A stretch of 64,000 nucleotides of DNA, from assembly GCA_902495455.1 (NCBI GenBank), contig CABUXJ010000008.1, positions 1-64,000 of the forward strand. Reading direction: 5' to 3'. Shown piece after piece: positions 34,624 to 43,626 of the stretch (within the stretch, counting starts at the first letter, position 1; the number at the start of each line of letters is the position of its first letter). Source of the stretch: an uncultured Prevotella sp. Its GTDB lineage: Bacteria > Bacteroidota > Bacteroidia > Bacteroidales > Bacteroidaceae. Below the pieces are notes generated by a model that made no database searches, was not told where the DNA came from, and saw only the letters and a list, made by a program, of their open reading frames with translations. The translations under genes and the position numbers were made by a program.

Positions 34624-35610
34624 ATGAACGAACAATCTATTATCAAGCCCTACGTAATAGGACTGGATTTAGGAGGAACCAACTCTGTCTTCGGCATCGT
34701 TGACAGCCGTGGAGAGATTAAGGCCACAACGGTCATCAAGACCCAAGGCTATGAAACAGCGGAAGCATACGTGGCTGCGGCTGTCGAGGCTCTGCAGATT
34801 ATCATAGATCAGGTCGGCGGTATCGACAAGATAAAGGCGATGGGCATCGGAGCGCCCAACGCCAACTACTATAAAGGCACCATCGAGCACGCTCCCAACA
34901 TCGTCTGGGGACGCGGCGTCGTTCCATTGGCCGACATGTTCAGCACCGCGCTCGGCATCCCCGTGGCCATGACGAATGACGCCAACGCCGCCGCCATCGG
35001 CGAAATGGCCTACGGTGCGGCACGCGGAATGAAGAATTTCATCGTCATAACACTCGGAACGGGTGTCGGTTCGGGCATCGTCGTCAACGGTCAGCTGCTC
35101 TACGGCCATGACGGAAATGCCGGTGAACTGGGTCATGTGACGATGGTCCGTGAGGGCGGACGTACCTGCGGCTGCGGCCGCACGGGCTGCCTGGAGACCT
35201 ACTGCTCAGCTACAGGTGTGGCACGCACGGCACGCGAGATGCTGTCGACAACCGAACGGCCCTCGCTTCTCCGCGAAATTAAGCCGGAGGACATCACTTC
35301 TTTAGACGTCAGCATAGCCGCAGGAAAGGGTGACGAGCTTGCCAACGAGATCTTTCGCTTCACAGGAAAGATGCTCGGAGAGGCTTGCGCCGACTTCGCC
35401 GCGTTCTCCAGCCCCGAGGCTTTTATTTTCTTCGGTGGCCTCGTGAAGGCCGGCGAGCTTATCATGAAGCCTATCCGCGAGACCTACGACGCTCACGTCA
35501 TGCCGGTGTTCCGCGGTAAGGCGCAATTTCTCATCAGCGGTCTCGACGGTTCGTCGGCTGCGGTGCTTGGCGCAAGTGCCATCGGCTGGGACATCAAAGC
35601 GACTGAATGA
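34624..35610 (+). CDS. ROK-family sugar kinase (glucokinase-like)
   Basis: A 328-residue cytoplasmic kinase. ATP-binding GLDLGGTNSVFGIVD at the N-terminus, the ROK signature with zinc-binding cysteines (RTCGCGRTGCLETYCSATG) and the sugar-binding GHDGNAGELGHV. The family phosphorylates glucose or related hexoses; glucokinase is the best guess for Bacteroidota proteins of this length. Own promoter upstream, two hairpins downstream. Confidence 0.9.
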   Translation: MNEQSIIKPYVIGLDLGGTNSVFGIVDSRGEIKATTVIKTQGYETAEAYVAAAVEALQIIIDQVGGIDKIKAMGIGAPNANYYKGTIEHAPNIVWGRGVVPLADMFSTALGIPVAMTNDANAAAIGEMAYGAARGMKNFIVITLGTGVGSGIVVNGQLLYGHDGNAGELGHVTMVREGGRTCGCGRTGCLETYCSATGVARTAREMLSTTERPSLLREIKPEDITSLDVSIAAGKGDELANEIFRFTGKMLGEACADFAAFSSPEAFIFFGGLVKAGELIMKPIRETYDAHVMPVFRGKAQFLISGLDGSSAAVLGASAIGWDIKATE

Positions 35611-35653
35611 CTGAGGCATAACGTGAGAAAGAAGCGTCCCTGAAACCAATTGT

Positions 35654-35695
35654 GAAAGGAATTATAGGGACATATTTTTCCCTACAATTCCTTTC
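35654..35695. terminator. 17-bp-arm hairpin after the ROK kinase
   Basis: GAAAGGAATTATAGGGA / TCCCTACAATTCCTTTC with one mismatch and an 8-base loop. Contains TAGGGACATATTTTTC, shared with the outer arm of the palindrome at 44313-44432. Confidence 0.7.
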
Positions 35696-35775
35696 GCGTT
35701 CAGCCGTAATAAATCCTTGGCTATATCAAACCATATCTTAGTCAATCCTCAACCACATCCTTGTCTATATAAATA

Positions 35776-35826
35776 AGATGCAAGGACATGAAGCCGGCGG
35801 CTACCGTTGTTCATGTCCTTGCATCT
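35776..35826. terminator. Bidirectional terminator between ROK kinase and sigma factor genes
   Basis: Perfect 17-bp arms AGATGCAAGGACATGAA / TTCATGTCCTTGCATCT with a 17-base loop, followed by TTTGTTGTT. Confidence 0.75.
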
Positions 35827-35868
35827 TTTGTTGTTATCGGGTTGAGCTTAAACCACGTTCTTGAATAC

Positions 35869-36471
35869 TTAGCGCTCCATCATGGCCAACTCAATATCGT
35901 GCTCCTTGGCCATGCGGCGGAGATTGAGAATGGCGTAGCGCATGCGTCCGAGGGCGGTATTGATGCTCACGCCGGTGATGTCGGCAATCTCCTTGAACGA
36001 CAAGTCCTGATAGAAGCGCATGTAGACAACCTCGCGCTGGGGAGCGGGCAGACTGTCCATCATGCGGCGCACGTCGTCAAAGACCTGCTCGTTGACGATC
36101 TCGCACTCCCGACTGACGTCCACGATGGAGTTGACCCTTAGATTGCTCAGGTCGTTGTCTTCGGTCGGTTCGACAATATGCTCGTTGCGCTGGAGACGAT
36201 ACCAGTCCATGATGACATTGTGGGCAATGCGTGTTACCCAATAGGAGAACTTGCCGCTATCGGTATATTTGCCTTCCTGGAGTCTGGAGATGACTTTGAC
36301 GAAAGTGTCCTGAAAGATGTCATTGGCCAGCTCCTGGTCACGAACCACGAACATTATATATGTAAAGAGCTTGGACTGATTGCGAGCCAACAACTCATCG
36401 AAGGCCTTGTTGTTCCCTCCGACATACTGTAAGGCCAACTCTTCGTCGGTCATACATCCGAATTTATTCAT
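35869..36471 (-). CDS. ECF-type RNA polymerase sigma factor
   Basis: A 200-residue sigma-70 family factor of group 4. Region 2 (LLARNQSKLFTYIMFVVRDQ through DIFQDTFVKVISRL and WVTRIAHNVIMDWYR) and region 4 (LPAPQREVVYMRFYQDLSFK with EIADITGVSINTALGRMRYA) are intact. No anti-sigma gene adjoins it, so control is not by the usual neighbour. Strong consensus promoter upstream. Target genes unknown; homologues in Bacteroidota are annotated RpoE-like. Confidence 0.93.
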   Translation of the reverse strand: MNKFGCMTDEELALQYVGGNNKAFDELLARNQSKLFTYIMFVVRDQELANDIFQDTFVKVISRLQEGKYTDSGKFSYWVTRIAHNVIMDWYRLQRNEHIVEPTEDNDLSNLRVNSIVDVSRECEIVNEQVFDDVRRMMDSLPAPQREVVYMRFYQDLSFKEIADITGVSINTALGRMRYAILNLRRMAKEHDIELAMMER

Positions 36472-36559
36472 ACCTAATAGACTTTAAAACCAAGTAAAAT
36501 CTCCGTCGATAGGCGTTACAGTATTTATTAAATTGTTATTGAATCATTGATTATCATTG

Positions 36560-36591
36560 CAAAAGTATATAAAATAATCTGTTCCGCCAAA
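36560..36591 (-). promoter_or_regulatory. Consensus promoter of the sigma factor gene
   Basis: Minus strand TTTG (36591-36588), 20 bases, TACTTTTG (36567-36560): exact consensus. Predicted start near 36553, leader ~80 nt. Confidence 0.75.
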
Positions 36592-36704
36592 TTATTGTAC
36601 GTTAAAATTTCAACCTGCAAATCCAGACACGAAAAAAAACATGGGCCGACAGAGCCTCGATGGGGAAAGTGTTAAATTCGGAATAATTCTTACAAACGCC
36701 CTTC

Positions 36705-37065
36705 ATTTTAACACGAATTTTCCACGAAGTAGTCCCTCGGCCTCAAATATGCGAGTTTTGCGCGTGCATCTTTTTCTCCCTGACGACCAGCATGTTAGGA
36801 TGAAAATCGTGAAAGTGTGCAACATTTTCGCCGATTTTTCCGAGCCGTAAGGGCCTTACGGCCTTACGACGGGGCCCTCGTTGCATCGCAACGGCGTGCT
36901 CGTTGCAAGCCGGCGGGCATGCCGGTGCAGACCAACGGGGCCCTTACGGCAAGACGACCGACAAAATGTTGGACGTCAAAAGAGACTTTTCGGTCGGATT
37001 ACAACGTTTTTGGACAATTTTTCGCACGTTGCGAAATGTTAATTTTAACAATCATTTTCTGACAA
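36705..37065. repeat. Large GC-rich intergenic repeat, copy B
   Basis: Begins ATTTTAACACGAATTTTCC and ends near TTTTCTGAC. Aligns without a gap to copies C and D: CCCTCGGCC is exactly 81 bases before GTGTGCAAC in all three. Core palindrome GCCGTAAGGGCCTTACGGC at 36844-36862; a further CCTTACGGC lies ~85-100 bases downstream. Open frame of 81 codons from GTG 36817 to TGA 37062 (see findings). The 36472-37524 gap holds only this repeat, the candidate sRNA and two promoters. Confidence 0.85.
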
Positions 37066-37146
37066 AATCATCATTCCGACCACTGACTGTCCAGACTGGT
37101 AAAAGACGGCGGATGAGGACGGCGGAAATATCAAAAAGGCAGAAAC

Positions 37147-37223
37147 AAAAAAGAGGTTGGCGCAGGACGCTGCCAACCTCGGAATCTGATAAGGGTCATC
37201 GACAACATGGATGCAATCTTATC
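37147..37223 (-). ncRNA. Candidate small RNA, ~77 nt
   Basis: A perfect promoter (TTTG 37260-37257, 20 bases, TATATTTG 37236-37229) is followed within 80 bases by an intrinsic terminator: GAGGTTGGC / GCCAACCTC stem (37180-37153) then six Ts (37152-37147). The predicted RNA starts near 37223, forms a 5' hairpin GATAAG...CTTATC with inner CATC/GATG, then the terminator stem. No open frame fits. It lies in the divergent gap, opposite in direction to the kinase fusion. Confidence 0.6.
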
Positions 37224-37228
37224 TGAGG

Positions 37229-37260
37229 CAAATATAAGGTTAAGTAACATAAAAAACAAA
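37229..37260 (-). promoter_or_regulatory. Consensus promoter of the candidate small RNA
   Basis: Minus strand TTTG - 20 bases - TATATTTG, an exact match to the Bacteroidota consensus, with no protein gene downstream before a terminator. Confidence 0.7.
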
Positions 37261-37411
37261 TTTTTTAAGTTAAAACATGAAAAATAGCAAGGTTTTTGTC
37301 GTTTACAGTGTGTTTTATTCTTAAAGCGCCGGTAACGGACAAAAAATTGGTGGAAACCACCTGTTTTTTTAGTGTTTTCGATACACAAAGACACAATTTG
37401 TCACATTTTCA

Positions 37412-37443
37412 TTAGATACTCAGGAATATTTTGACTAAATTTG
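37412..37443 (+). promoter_or_regulatory. Promoter of the kinase-nucleotidyltransferase gene
   Basis: TTAG (37412-37415), 20 bases, TAAATTTG (37436-37443). The -7 box overlaps the upstream possible start at 37441, which supports the ATG at 37525. Confidence 0.5.
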
Positions 37444-37524
37444 TGGTCGAGAATCTCGTTTCGGATACTAACAACCGATACCGAGAAAGCATTTTGGAAA
37501 AAATCAATTGACAAACGAACATAC

Positions 37525-39462
37525 ATGGCAAAGCTATTTGTACCCGGACGGCTGTGCCTCTTCGGTGAGCACACCGATTGGGCGGGACATTATCGGACGA
37601 TGAATGCCGACATCCTGCCGGGTGCGGCCATCGTGACCGGTATAGAACAGGGAATATTCGCCGAAGTGGAAAAATCATCCATCTTTGAGATGACCAGCGA
37701 GGCACCGGAGATAACGGACATGTGGCAGGACTTCTCCTGTCGGATGAACGACACGGAACTGAAAAGCATCGCAAAATCCGGTTCGTTCTTCAGCTATTGC
37801 GCCGGCGTGGCGTCATATATGTTGGAATGGTATAAGGTGGGAGGCGTGCACATCCATCTGACGGGCATGACACTGCCCATGAAGAGCGGCCTGTCGTCCA
37901 GCGCGGCCATCTGCGTGTTGGTGGCAAGGGCGTTCAACATCCTCTACAACCTCAACCTCAACACGATGGGCGAAATGAACATCGCCTATCTCGGCGAACT
38001 CCGGACCGCCTCACGCTGCGGACGACTGGACCAGGTCTGCGCCTTCGGTGTCAAACCGAACCTCATGACTTTCGACGGAGACGAAATCAGTGTCACGTCC
38101 ATCAATGTCAAGAAGACGCTCCACTGGGTCTTCGGAGACCTTTGCTCCGAAAAAGACACCATCAGGATATTGGCTGACCTCAACAAGTCTTATCCTTTCG
38201 CATCGACCGAAGGCGACCGGCTGCTCCACGAAGCACTCGGTGTGCGCAACCACGAAATCATCGACAAGGCCATCAAGTATATAGCTGAAGGTGAGATCGA
38301 ACTGCTCGGACGGCTCATGACTGAGGCCGAAGAGCTGTTTGACAAACAGATTGCACCCATGTCGCCAGCCCTTTGGGCACCCAAACTCCATCACTATCTC
38401 AACGACCCGGAGGTCAAACGGCTGACGTACGGCGGCAAGGGTGTCGGTTCCCACGGCGACGGCTCCATACAGTTTCTTGCCAAAGATGCCGAGTCACAAG
38501 CCAGGCTGGTCGACTATCTCAATGGACAAGGTCTGCGCGTATGGCCATTCACAATCCATCCCGTACACACCGTGCGACGGGCCATCATCCCCGTGGCCGG
38601 CTTCGGGACACGCCTCTATCCGGCAACAAAGGTTCTCAAAAAGGACTTCTTCCCCATACCATGCGCCGACGGAATGGTCCGGCCGGTGATATTGATCCTC
38701 TTGGAGGAACTCATCAGAAGCGGCATCGAGGAAATTTGTCTCGTGCTCGGTTCTGAAGAGGAACGCATCCAATATGCGGAATTCTTCGAACGGGAACTCA
38801 CCGAAAGCCATCTGAAGAAGCTGAACCCGCAGGCACGCGAATACAGCAACCGCATATTGGACATCGGAAAGCATCTGCATTATGTCTATCAACACGACAA
38901 ACGCGGCTTCGGACATGCTGTCTATCAGACGGCCGAGTTTGCCGGCAACGAACCGGTGCTGCTCCTTCTCGGCGACACGCTCTATCGAAGCCTCTGCGGA
39001 AAGACTTGCACGCTGCAGCTCATCGAGGAGTACGAACGCTACAACAAGCTGACGGTGAGCATCCACAAGATTCCGGCGCAGGATGTTAGCCACTACGGAA
39101 TACTCAGCGGAGTGTGGGAGGACAAGGAAAAGAGAATACTCAACGTGTCCGCAATGACCGAAAAGCCCAAGCTCAGCTACGCCGAAGAATATCTGGCCGT
39201 GACAGAAACGGACGGCAGCAAGGGCTACTATTCCGTCTTCGGACAGTACATCCTAACACCGGATGTATATGAACAGCTGGCTGACGACATCCGTGAAGCC
39301 GATGCAAAAGGTGACATGACACACGAAATAGAGCTCACCACGGCACTCGAGGCCGTCAGAAAAAAGAACGGAATGGTCGGTGTACGGATTAACGGAGAGA
39401 TGTTTGACATGGGCAATGCAACGGCACTGCGCAACACGGTAATACACTTCGCGGAAGCATAA
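37525..39462 (+). CDS. Bifunctional GHMP sugar kinase - nucleotidyltransferase fusion
   Basis: 645 residues from MAKLFVPGRL. N-terminal GHMP kinase (1-~345): galactokinase-like substrate motif GRLCLFGEHTDWAG (8-21), phosphate-binding PMKSGLSSSAA (118-128) and motif 3 GGKGVGSHGDG (303-313). C-terminal NTP-transferase (~350-645): GFGTRLYPATKVLKKDFFP (359-377) with GHAVYQTAEFAG and LLLLGDTLYRS, closest in style to UTP--glucose-1-phosphate uridylyltransferase. The pair would phosphorylate a sugar at C1 and turn it into a nucleotide sugar, as the Bacteroides Fkp enzyme does for fucose, but here the kinase comes first. The sugar is unknown. Confidence 0.85.
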   Translation: MAKLFVPGRLCLFGEHTDWAGHYRTMNADILPGAAIVTGIEQGIFAEVEKSSIFEMTSEAPEITDMWQDFSCRMNDTELKSIAKSGSFFSYCAGVASYMLEWYKVGGVHIHLTGMTLPMKSGLSSSAAICVLVARAFNILYNLNLNTMGEMNIAYLGELRTASRCGRLDQVCAFGVKPNLMTFDGDEISVTSINVKKTLHWVFGDLCSEKDTIRILADLNKSYPFASTEGDRLLHEALGVRNHEIIDKAIKYIAEGEIELLGRLMTEAEELFDKQIAPMSPALWAPKLHHYLNDPEVKRLTYGGKGVGSHGDGSIQFLAKDAESQARLVDYLNGQGLRVWPFTIHPVHTVRRAIIPVAGFGTRLYPATKVLKKDFFPIPCADGMVRPVILILLEELIRSGIEEICLVLGSEEERIQYAEFFERELTESHLKKLNPQAREYSNRILDIGKHLHYVYQHDKRGFGHAVYQTAEFAGNEPVLLLLGDTLYRSLCGKTCTLQLIEEYERYNKLTVSIHKIPAQDVSHYGILSGVWEDKEKRILNVSAMTEKPKLSYAEEYLAVTETDGSKGYYSVFGQYILTPDVYEQLADDIREADAKGDMTHEIELTTALEAVRKKNGMVGVRINGEMFDMGNATALRNTVIHFAEA

Positions 39463-39482
39463 CCGAATATGCGATAACAAAA

Positions 39483-39542
39483 ACGCAAAGACGCGAAGAC
39501 GCAAAGGCTTTCTTTTACCTTTGCGTCTTCGCGTCTTTGCGT
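39483..39542. terminator. Perfect 25-bp-arm palindrome (CGCAAAGAC type)
   Basis: ACGCAAAGACGCGAAGACGC... (39483-39507) and its exact complement (39518-39542) with a 10-base loop, between two convergent genes. Likely bidirectional terminator. Confidence 0.8.
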
Positions 39543-39596
39543 ACAATCGTTTTACTATTTGACTTTCAAACGGTCTCTTTCGTCATATCGCAGACT

Positions 39597-40040
39597 TCAG
39601 AATTGCCACCACTTCTTCTTCGGCTTGTTGGCATATTCACCACGCATCGCCCCTGAAGAACCGGCCTCGGCCTCTGACAGCAGGTCATGCCACGTGCGAT
39701 TATTGCGTATCATGTCGTAGATCACGCCCCAGTCAGGCAACCCTCCGATATTTCTGTCGTCAATGAAGAGATCTACTTTCAGCTTGCGGCTGTAACTCTT
39801 GTTGTGCTCCTTAATTTCCTCAGGATAGTCACGGTTGACCGCATAGAATTCCACACCGCGTTCACGACACCACTCCACGGCCTCGTCGAGCAACCTGCCC
39901 TCACGTACACTCCACAAGATGAGTTTGTGACGGTCACGGATGAGCATCTTCAGTGTTTCGGTGGCAAAAGGCAACTCCTCGCCAATCTCCGGATAGCGGT
40001 GGGTGACAATGGTCCCGTCAAAATCTACTGCGATTGTCAT
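39597..40040 (-). CDS. HAD-like hydrolase of the BT0820 type
   Basis: A 147-residue small HAD protein: MTIAVDFDGTIVTH holds the nucleophile DxD (D6, D8), KLILWSVREG motif II, and FIDDRNIGG the terminal acidic motif. No large cap domain. Similar to B. thetaiotaomicron BT0820. Its start overlaps the stop of the Wzc-like gene by four bases (ATGA), so it is translated with it, which suggests a link to polysaccharide export or a phosphatase on a sugar phosphate. Actual substrate unknown. Confidence 0.85.
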   Translation of the reverse strand: MTIAVDFDGTIVTHRYPEIGEELPFATETLKMLIRDRHKLILWSVREGRLLDEAVEWCRERGVEFYAVNRDYPEEIKEHNKSYSRKLKVDLFIDDRNIGGLPDWGVIYDMIRNNRTWHDLLSEAEAGSSGAMRGEYANKPKKKWWQF

Positions 40041-42523
40041 AGCTTGATAGATTTATCATCCTTATTACCATAGTGGCTGTTGGCATAAGTGCCGTATGTA
40101 TATCCGCCATAGTTGTTCTTATACGTGTAGTGACCGTACGAGCTGTAACCGTAGTAGTAGCTGTGCTTCTTTTTGGACATGTCGATACCGTTGAGGACGT
40201 AGCACATGTTGGGCAGCTTCTTCTCGGCATGCAGTCTGTTGAACAGTTCAAAGGTCGACTTAGGCGTATAGTCGGCGCGGCAGACAATAACGGTGACGTC
40301 GGCCAGCTTGCCAATCTCCAGCGAGTCGGTCACCAATCCGACCGGCGCCGTATCCATGATGACATAGTCGTATTCTGTCTTGAGAGCCTCGACGATGTCA
40401 CCCAAGTTCTTGCGGGCCAGCAACTCTGTCGGGTTTGGAGGACAGGGACCGGCTGCCAGAACATCAAGGTTGGCGCTGACGCCCGACGAACAAATCTCTT
40501 TACGGATGTCATCCATCGTCAGTTTGTCCTTCACGAGCAGATTGGTGACACCCACTTTAGAACTTGACAGATTGAAAATCTTGGCCAAACGCGGTTTGCG
40601 GATGTCCAATCCCATGACTATCACCTTCTTTCCGAGGGTAGCAAAGCTGACTGCAAGATTGACAGCATTGAAGGTCTTTCCCTCTCCAGAGGTAGAAGAT
40701 GTGAACATGATAACCTTTTGATTGCCGTCAAGCATAAACTGGATATTGGTTCGCATCGCCCTGAATATCTCGTCAATCTGGTTGTTCTGATTTTCACGGA
40801 CCACGATACCGCTGCTTCCTTCTTCGTTCGAAAGGGCGACATCAGCGATAATCGGGAGCTTCGTCAGCTTCGCGACATCGTCATGTCCCTCTATTCTGAA
40901 GCGCAACATCTGCATCAGGTAGATGACGAGCAGGGGCAGACCGAGGCCCAACACCAATCCCACGAGCATGACAATGCTGCCCTTGGGGCTCACCTTTCCC
41001 TCCAGAAGGGGATAGTCGATGAGCTCGCCCTTGTCGGCGGTAGCGGACAGTGAGATGGAGTTTTCCTCGCGCTTCTGCAACAACATCAGATAAAGACCGG
41101 ACTTGATCTCCTGCTGACGGCCGATTTGGGTGAGGACACGTTCCTGCTCCGGTGCGTTGGCCACCTTATTAGTATATAGCGAATACTGACGTTCGATGCC
41201 CTGCAACTGTATCTTAGCCTGGTGACGGGCCTGCGACAGGGCCGTGCGTATGCTACTCTCGAGGTCGTCGAGGGCAGAAGTAATCGTCTGAACCTGCGGC
41301 GAAATCTCCGAAACTGTGCGCAACATGCGGTTGCGATCCAGCACCGACTGGTTGTACTTGTTGATGAGTGCCGTCGACGAGACGTCCGTCAGACCGACGT
41401 TTGAAGGAATAATCTGATAACGGTTGGACGGATTGTCAACGTATTCGCGGAGGAAATCGAGCATCTGTATCTGTGATTGGGCCTCCGAAAGTTTGGTCGA
41501 GTACTGGCTCGTCTGGGCCAAAGTCTCCGTCGCGTCAAGCTTCATCTGGGTCAGGTTGTTGCGCTTCTTGTACTTTTCGAGCTCGGTTTCGGTCACTCCC
41601 AGTTCAGCACTGATCTTCTCCAGACGTCCGTTGATGAACTCTTCCGTCTTGACGGCAATCTCGTTTTTGTCCGCATTTGCCTGTCGGTTGTAGCAGATGG
41701 CGAGCTGCTCGAGGAAGTCGACCGCCCTCTCCTTGTTGAAGTCCTGCACTGTGATGAGAGCGATGGATGTCATCTTGGATGTCGGTTCGACCGTCATTGC
41801 CCCCACATAGCCTTTCGCCACAGCCATCGGGGGATAGATTGAGACGTAGAGATCTTTCGTCCATTCACCCTCAAACTCAGTATTTTTTGTGAAAGTGAGA
41901 GTTCCGGCGGTTGTCTTACAGCTTGCCGGCAGAGTCGTGAATGAAGTCTCGAAAGGTATCTCTTCCCCGTCGTCTTCGCTATAAGTGTTTCCGCTGACTT
42001 CGTACTTGTCGCCGGCTTTCGTTATCTTCATCTTTATCGGCAACATCGTCTCGTCCATCCTGCCAAGACTTGCCGGGTCTATGTCTACGTTGAGAGCCTG
42101 TGTCTTATAGACAAGTTGCTTCTTGATCAATCCCTTCTCCTTGTATTGCACATACAGACGGAGGTCTAACACTGTCTCACGTGCGAGGATTCGGCTATGG
42201 ATAATCTCCACCTCATTTTCGATTCCGGCACTATTGGAAAAGGAACCGAGGTCTGCCATGTTCGCCAGCATCTGGTTACTGCTGTTCCGTCGCTGACTGT
42301 TGTCGTCCTTGATAAGCATCTTGACGGATGCCTGATATACGGGACTCTTGTACCGCAGATACAGGAACGCGCCGCTGAGGAAAATGATCAGCGACAGCAC
42401 GAACCACTGCCAGTTGAGCAGAAAGAGGGTAAGAATGGTCTTGAAGTCAAACGACGACTCCTCGTTATTGGAGTCGATGGCTTCAACATTGGCCGATGTA
42501 TCAATCTTGTTTATATTTTCCAT
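40037..42523 (-). CDS. Polysaccharide co-polymerase / tyrosine autokinase (Wzc type)
   Basis: An 828-residue inner-membrane protein. N-terminal Wzz domain with helix at ~35-57 and ~500-525 and a long coiled coil between, then a cytoplasmic BY-kinase with Walker A SSTSGEGKTFNAVN, Walker A' VIVMGLDIRKPR and Walker B VIMDTAPVG. The C-terminus is a tyrosine cluster (SYYYGYSSYGHYTYKNN and following) for autophosphorylation. These proteins control chain length and export of capsule or exopolysaccharide. It is cotranscribed with rfbA (18-base gap) and the HAD gene. No other glycosyltransferases are in this cluster. Confidence 0.94.
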   Translation of the reverse strand: MENINKIDTSANVEAIDSNNEESSFDFKTILTLFLLNWQWFVLSLIIFLSGAFLYLRYKSPVYQASVKMLIKDDNSQRRNSSNQMLANMADLGSFSNSAGIENEVEIIHSRILARETVLDLRLYVQYKEKGLIKKQLVYKTQALNVDIDPASLGRMDETMLPIKMKITKAGDKYEVSGNTYSEDDGEEIPFETSFTTLPASCKTTAGTLTFTKNTEFEGEWTKDLYVSIYPPMAVAKGYVGAMTVEPTSKMTSIALITVQDFNKERAVDFLEQLAICYNRQANADKNEIAVKTEEFINGRLEKISAELGVTETELEKYKKRNNLTQMKLDATETLAQTSQYSTKLSEAQSQIQMLDFLREYVDNPSNRYQIIPSNVGLTDVSSTALINKYNQSVLDRNRMLRTVSEISPQVQTITSALDDLESSIRTALSQARHQAKIQLQGIERQYSLYTNKVANAPEQERVLTQIGRQQEIKSGLYLMLLQKREENSISLSATADKGELIDYPLLEGKVSPKGSIVMLVGLVLGLGLPLLVIYLMQMLRFRIEGHDDVAKLTKLPIIADVALSNEEGSSGIVVRENQNNQIDEIFRAMRTNIQFMLDGNQKVIMFTSSTSGEGKTFNAVNLAVSFATLGKKVIVMGLDIRKPRLAKIFNLSSSKVGVTNLLVKDKLTMDDIRKEICSSGVSANLDVLAAGPCPPNPTELLARKNLGDIVEALKTEYDYVIMDTAPVGLVTDSLEIGKLADVTVIVCRADYTPKSTFELFNRLHAEKKLPNMCYVLNGIDMSKKKHSYYYGYSSYGHYTYKNNYGGYTYGTYANSHYGNKDDKSIKL

Positions 42524-42541
42524 TAATGTTATGTTTGTTTT

Positions 42542-43408
42542 TTAGATATTCATAAGATATTTACCGTAGTCATTTTTCATCATCGGTTCAGCCAGACGGC
42601 GCAACTGTTCCCGCGTAATCCAACCCTTTCGATAAGCGATTTCCTCGAGACAGGCGACCTTGAGCCCCTGCCGCTTTTCGATCACTTCAATGAAAGTACT
42701 GGCCTCACTCAGGCTGTCATGCGTGCCGGTGTCCAGCCACGCGAAACCGCGCTGCAAGGTCTGCACCTTGAGTTGTCCGCGACGGAGATATTCCTGATTG
42801 ACCGACGTAATCTCCAGTTCGCCGCGTTCGCTGGGCTTGATATTGCGTGCTATCTCCACCACACTGTTGGGGTAGAAGTAGAGGCCCACCACGGCATAGT
42901 TGGACTTCGGCTGTTTCGGTTTTTCCTCTATGCTGAGACAGTTGCCCTCGGCGTCAAATTCGGCCACGCCATAACGTTCCGGATCATTGACGTAATATCC
43001 GAAGACCGTAGCCTTGCCGTCCTTCTCCACGTTGTCGACACACTGGCGCAACATTCCGGAGAACCCGCTGCCGTAGAAGATGTTGTCGCCGAGCACGAGG
43101 CAGACGTCGTCGGTCCCGATGAAGTCGGCGCCGATGATGAAGGCCTGGGCCAAACCGTCCGGAGACGGTTGCTCCGCGAAGGTGAAACGGACGCCCATGT
43201 CGCTGCCGTCACCCAGCAGACGACGAAATCCCGGGAGGTCATCGGGCGTACTGATAATGAGGATATCCCGTATTCCGGCCAGCATAAGGACAGATATCGG
43301 GTAATATATCATCGGTTTGTCGAATATGGGTATCAGCTGCTTGCTGATACCTTTGGTGATGGGGTACAGCCGCGTACCGCTGCCACCTGCAAGGACTATT
43401 CCTTTCAT
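42542..43408 (-). CDS. rfbA: Glucose-1-phosphate thymidylyltransferase
   Basis: A 288-residue enzyme making dTDP-glucose, first step to dTDP-L-rhamnose. MKGIVLAGGSGTRLYPITKG with the following SKQLIPIFDKPMIYYP is nearly invariant in RfbA/RmlA; LGDNIFYG and EITSVNQEYL are also present. Standard length. The later pathway gene rfbD is elsewhere in the window (29363-30214). Confidence 0.96.
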   Translation of the reverse strand: MKGIVLAGGSGTRLYPITKGISKQLIPIFDKPMIYYPISVLMLAGIRDILIISTPDDLPGFRRLLGDGSDMGVRFTFAEQPSPDGLAQAFIIGADFIGTDDVCLVLGDNIFYGSGFSGMLRQCVDNVEKDGKATVFGYYVNDPERYGVAEFDAEGNCLSIEEKPKQPKSNYAVVGLYFYPNSVVEIARNIKPSERGELEITSVNQEYLRRGQLKVQTLQRGFAWLDTGTHDSLSEASTFIEVIEKRQGLKVACLEEIAYRKGWITREQLRRLAEPMMKNDYGKYLMNI

Positions 43409-43440
43409 GAGACGTGTTTCTTATTGTTTGAAAATTGCTG

Positions 43441-43448
43441 CAAAGGTA
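43441..43448 (-). promoter_or_regulatory. -7 box TACCTTTG of rfbA
   Basis: Minus strand TACCTTTG 33 bases before rfbA. No clear -33. Confidence 0.5.
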
Positions 43449-43512
43449 AGAATTTATTTTAGTAATACCATTATTTATAGGACTTTTTAATCCTTTTGTA
43501 CAGAAATATTCT

Positions 43513-43520
43513 TAACTTTG
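43513..43520 (+). promoter_or_regulatory. -7 box TAACTTTG upstream of the 209-residue gene
   Basis: TAACTTTG about 107 bases before the chosen start at 43627; the TTTG upstream is only 14 bases away. Divergent from rfbA. Confidence 0.45.
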
Positions 43521-43626
43521 CAGGCGAAAATAACGACAAGTGCCTGTCAGCGGCTGTACTTTGAGGTTTGGATATCAGCCCCGAGAACAGTCCGGAACGA
43601 CACAAACAACATCAAACATCATCATT

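Noticed and set aside
37131..37394. 87-codon minus-strand frame
   Set aside because: Contains the promoter and terminator of the candidate sRNA and has biased, non-protein-like composition.
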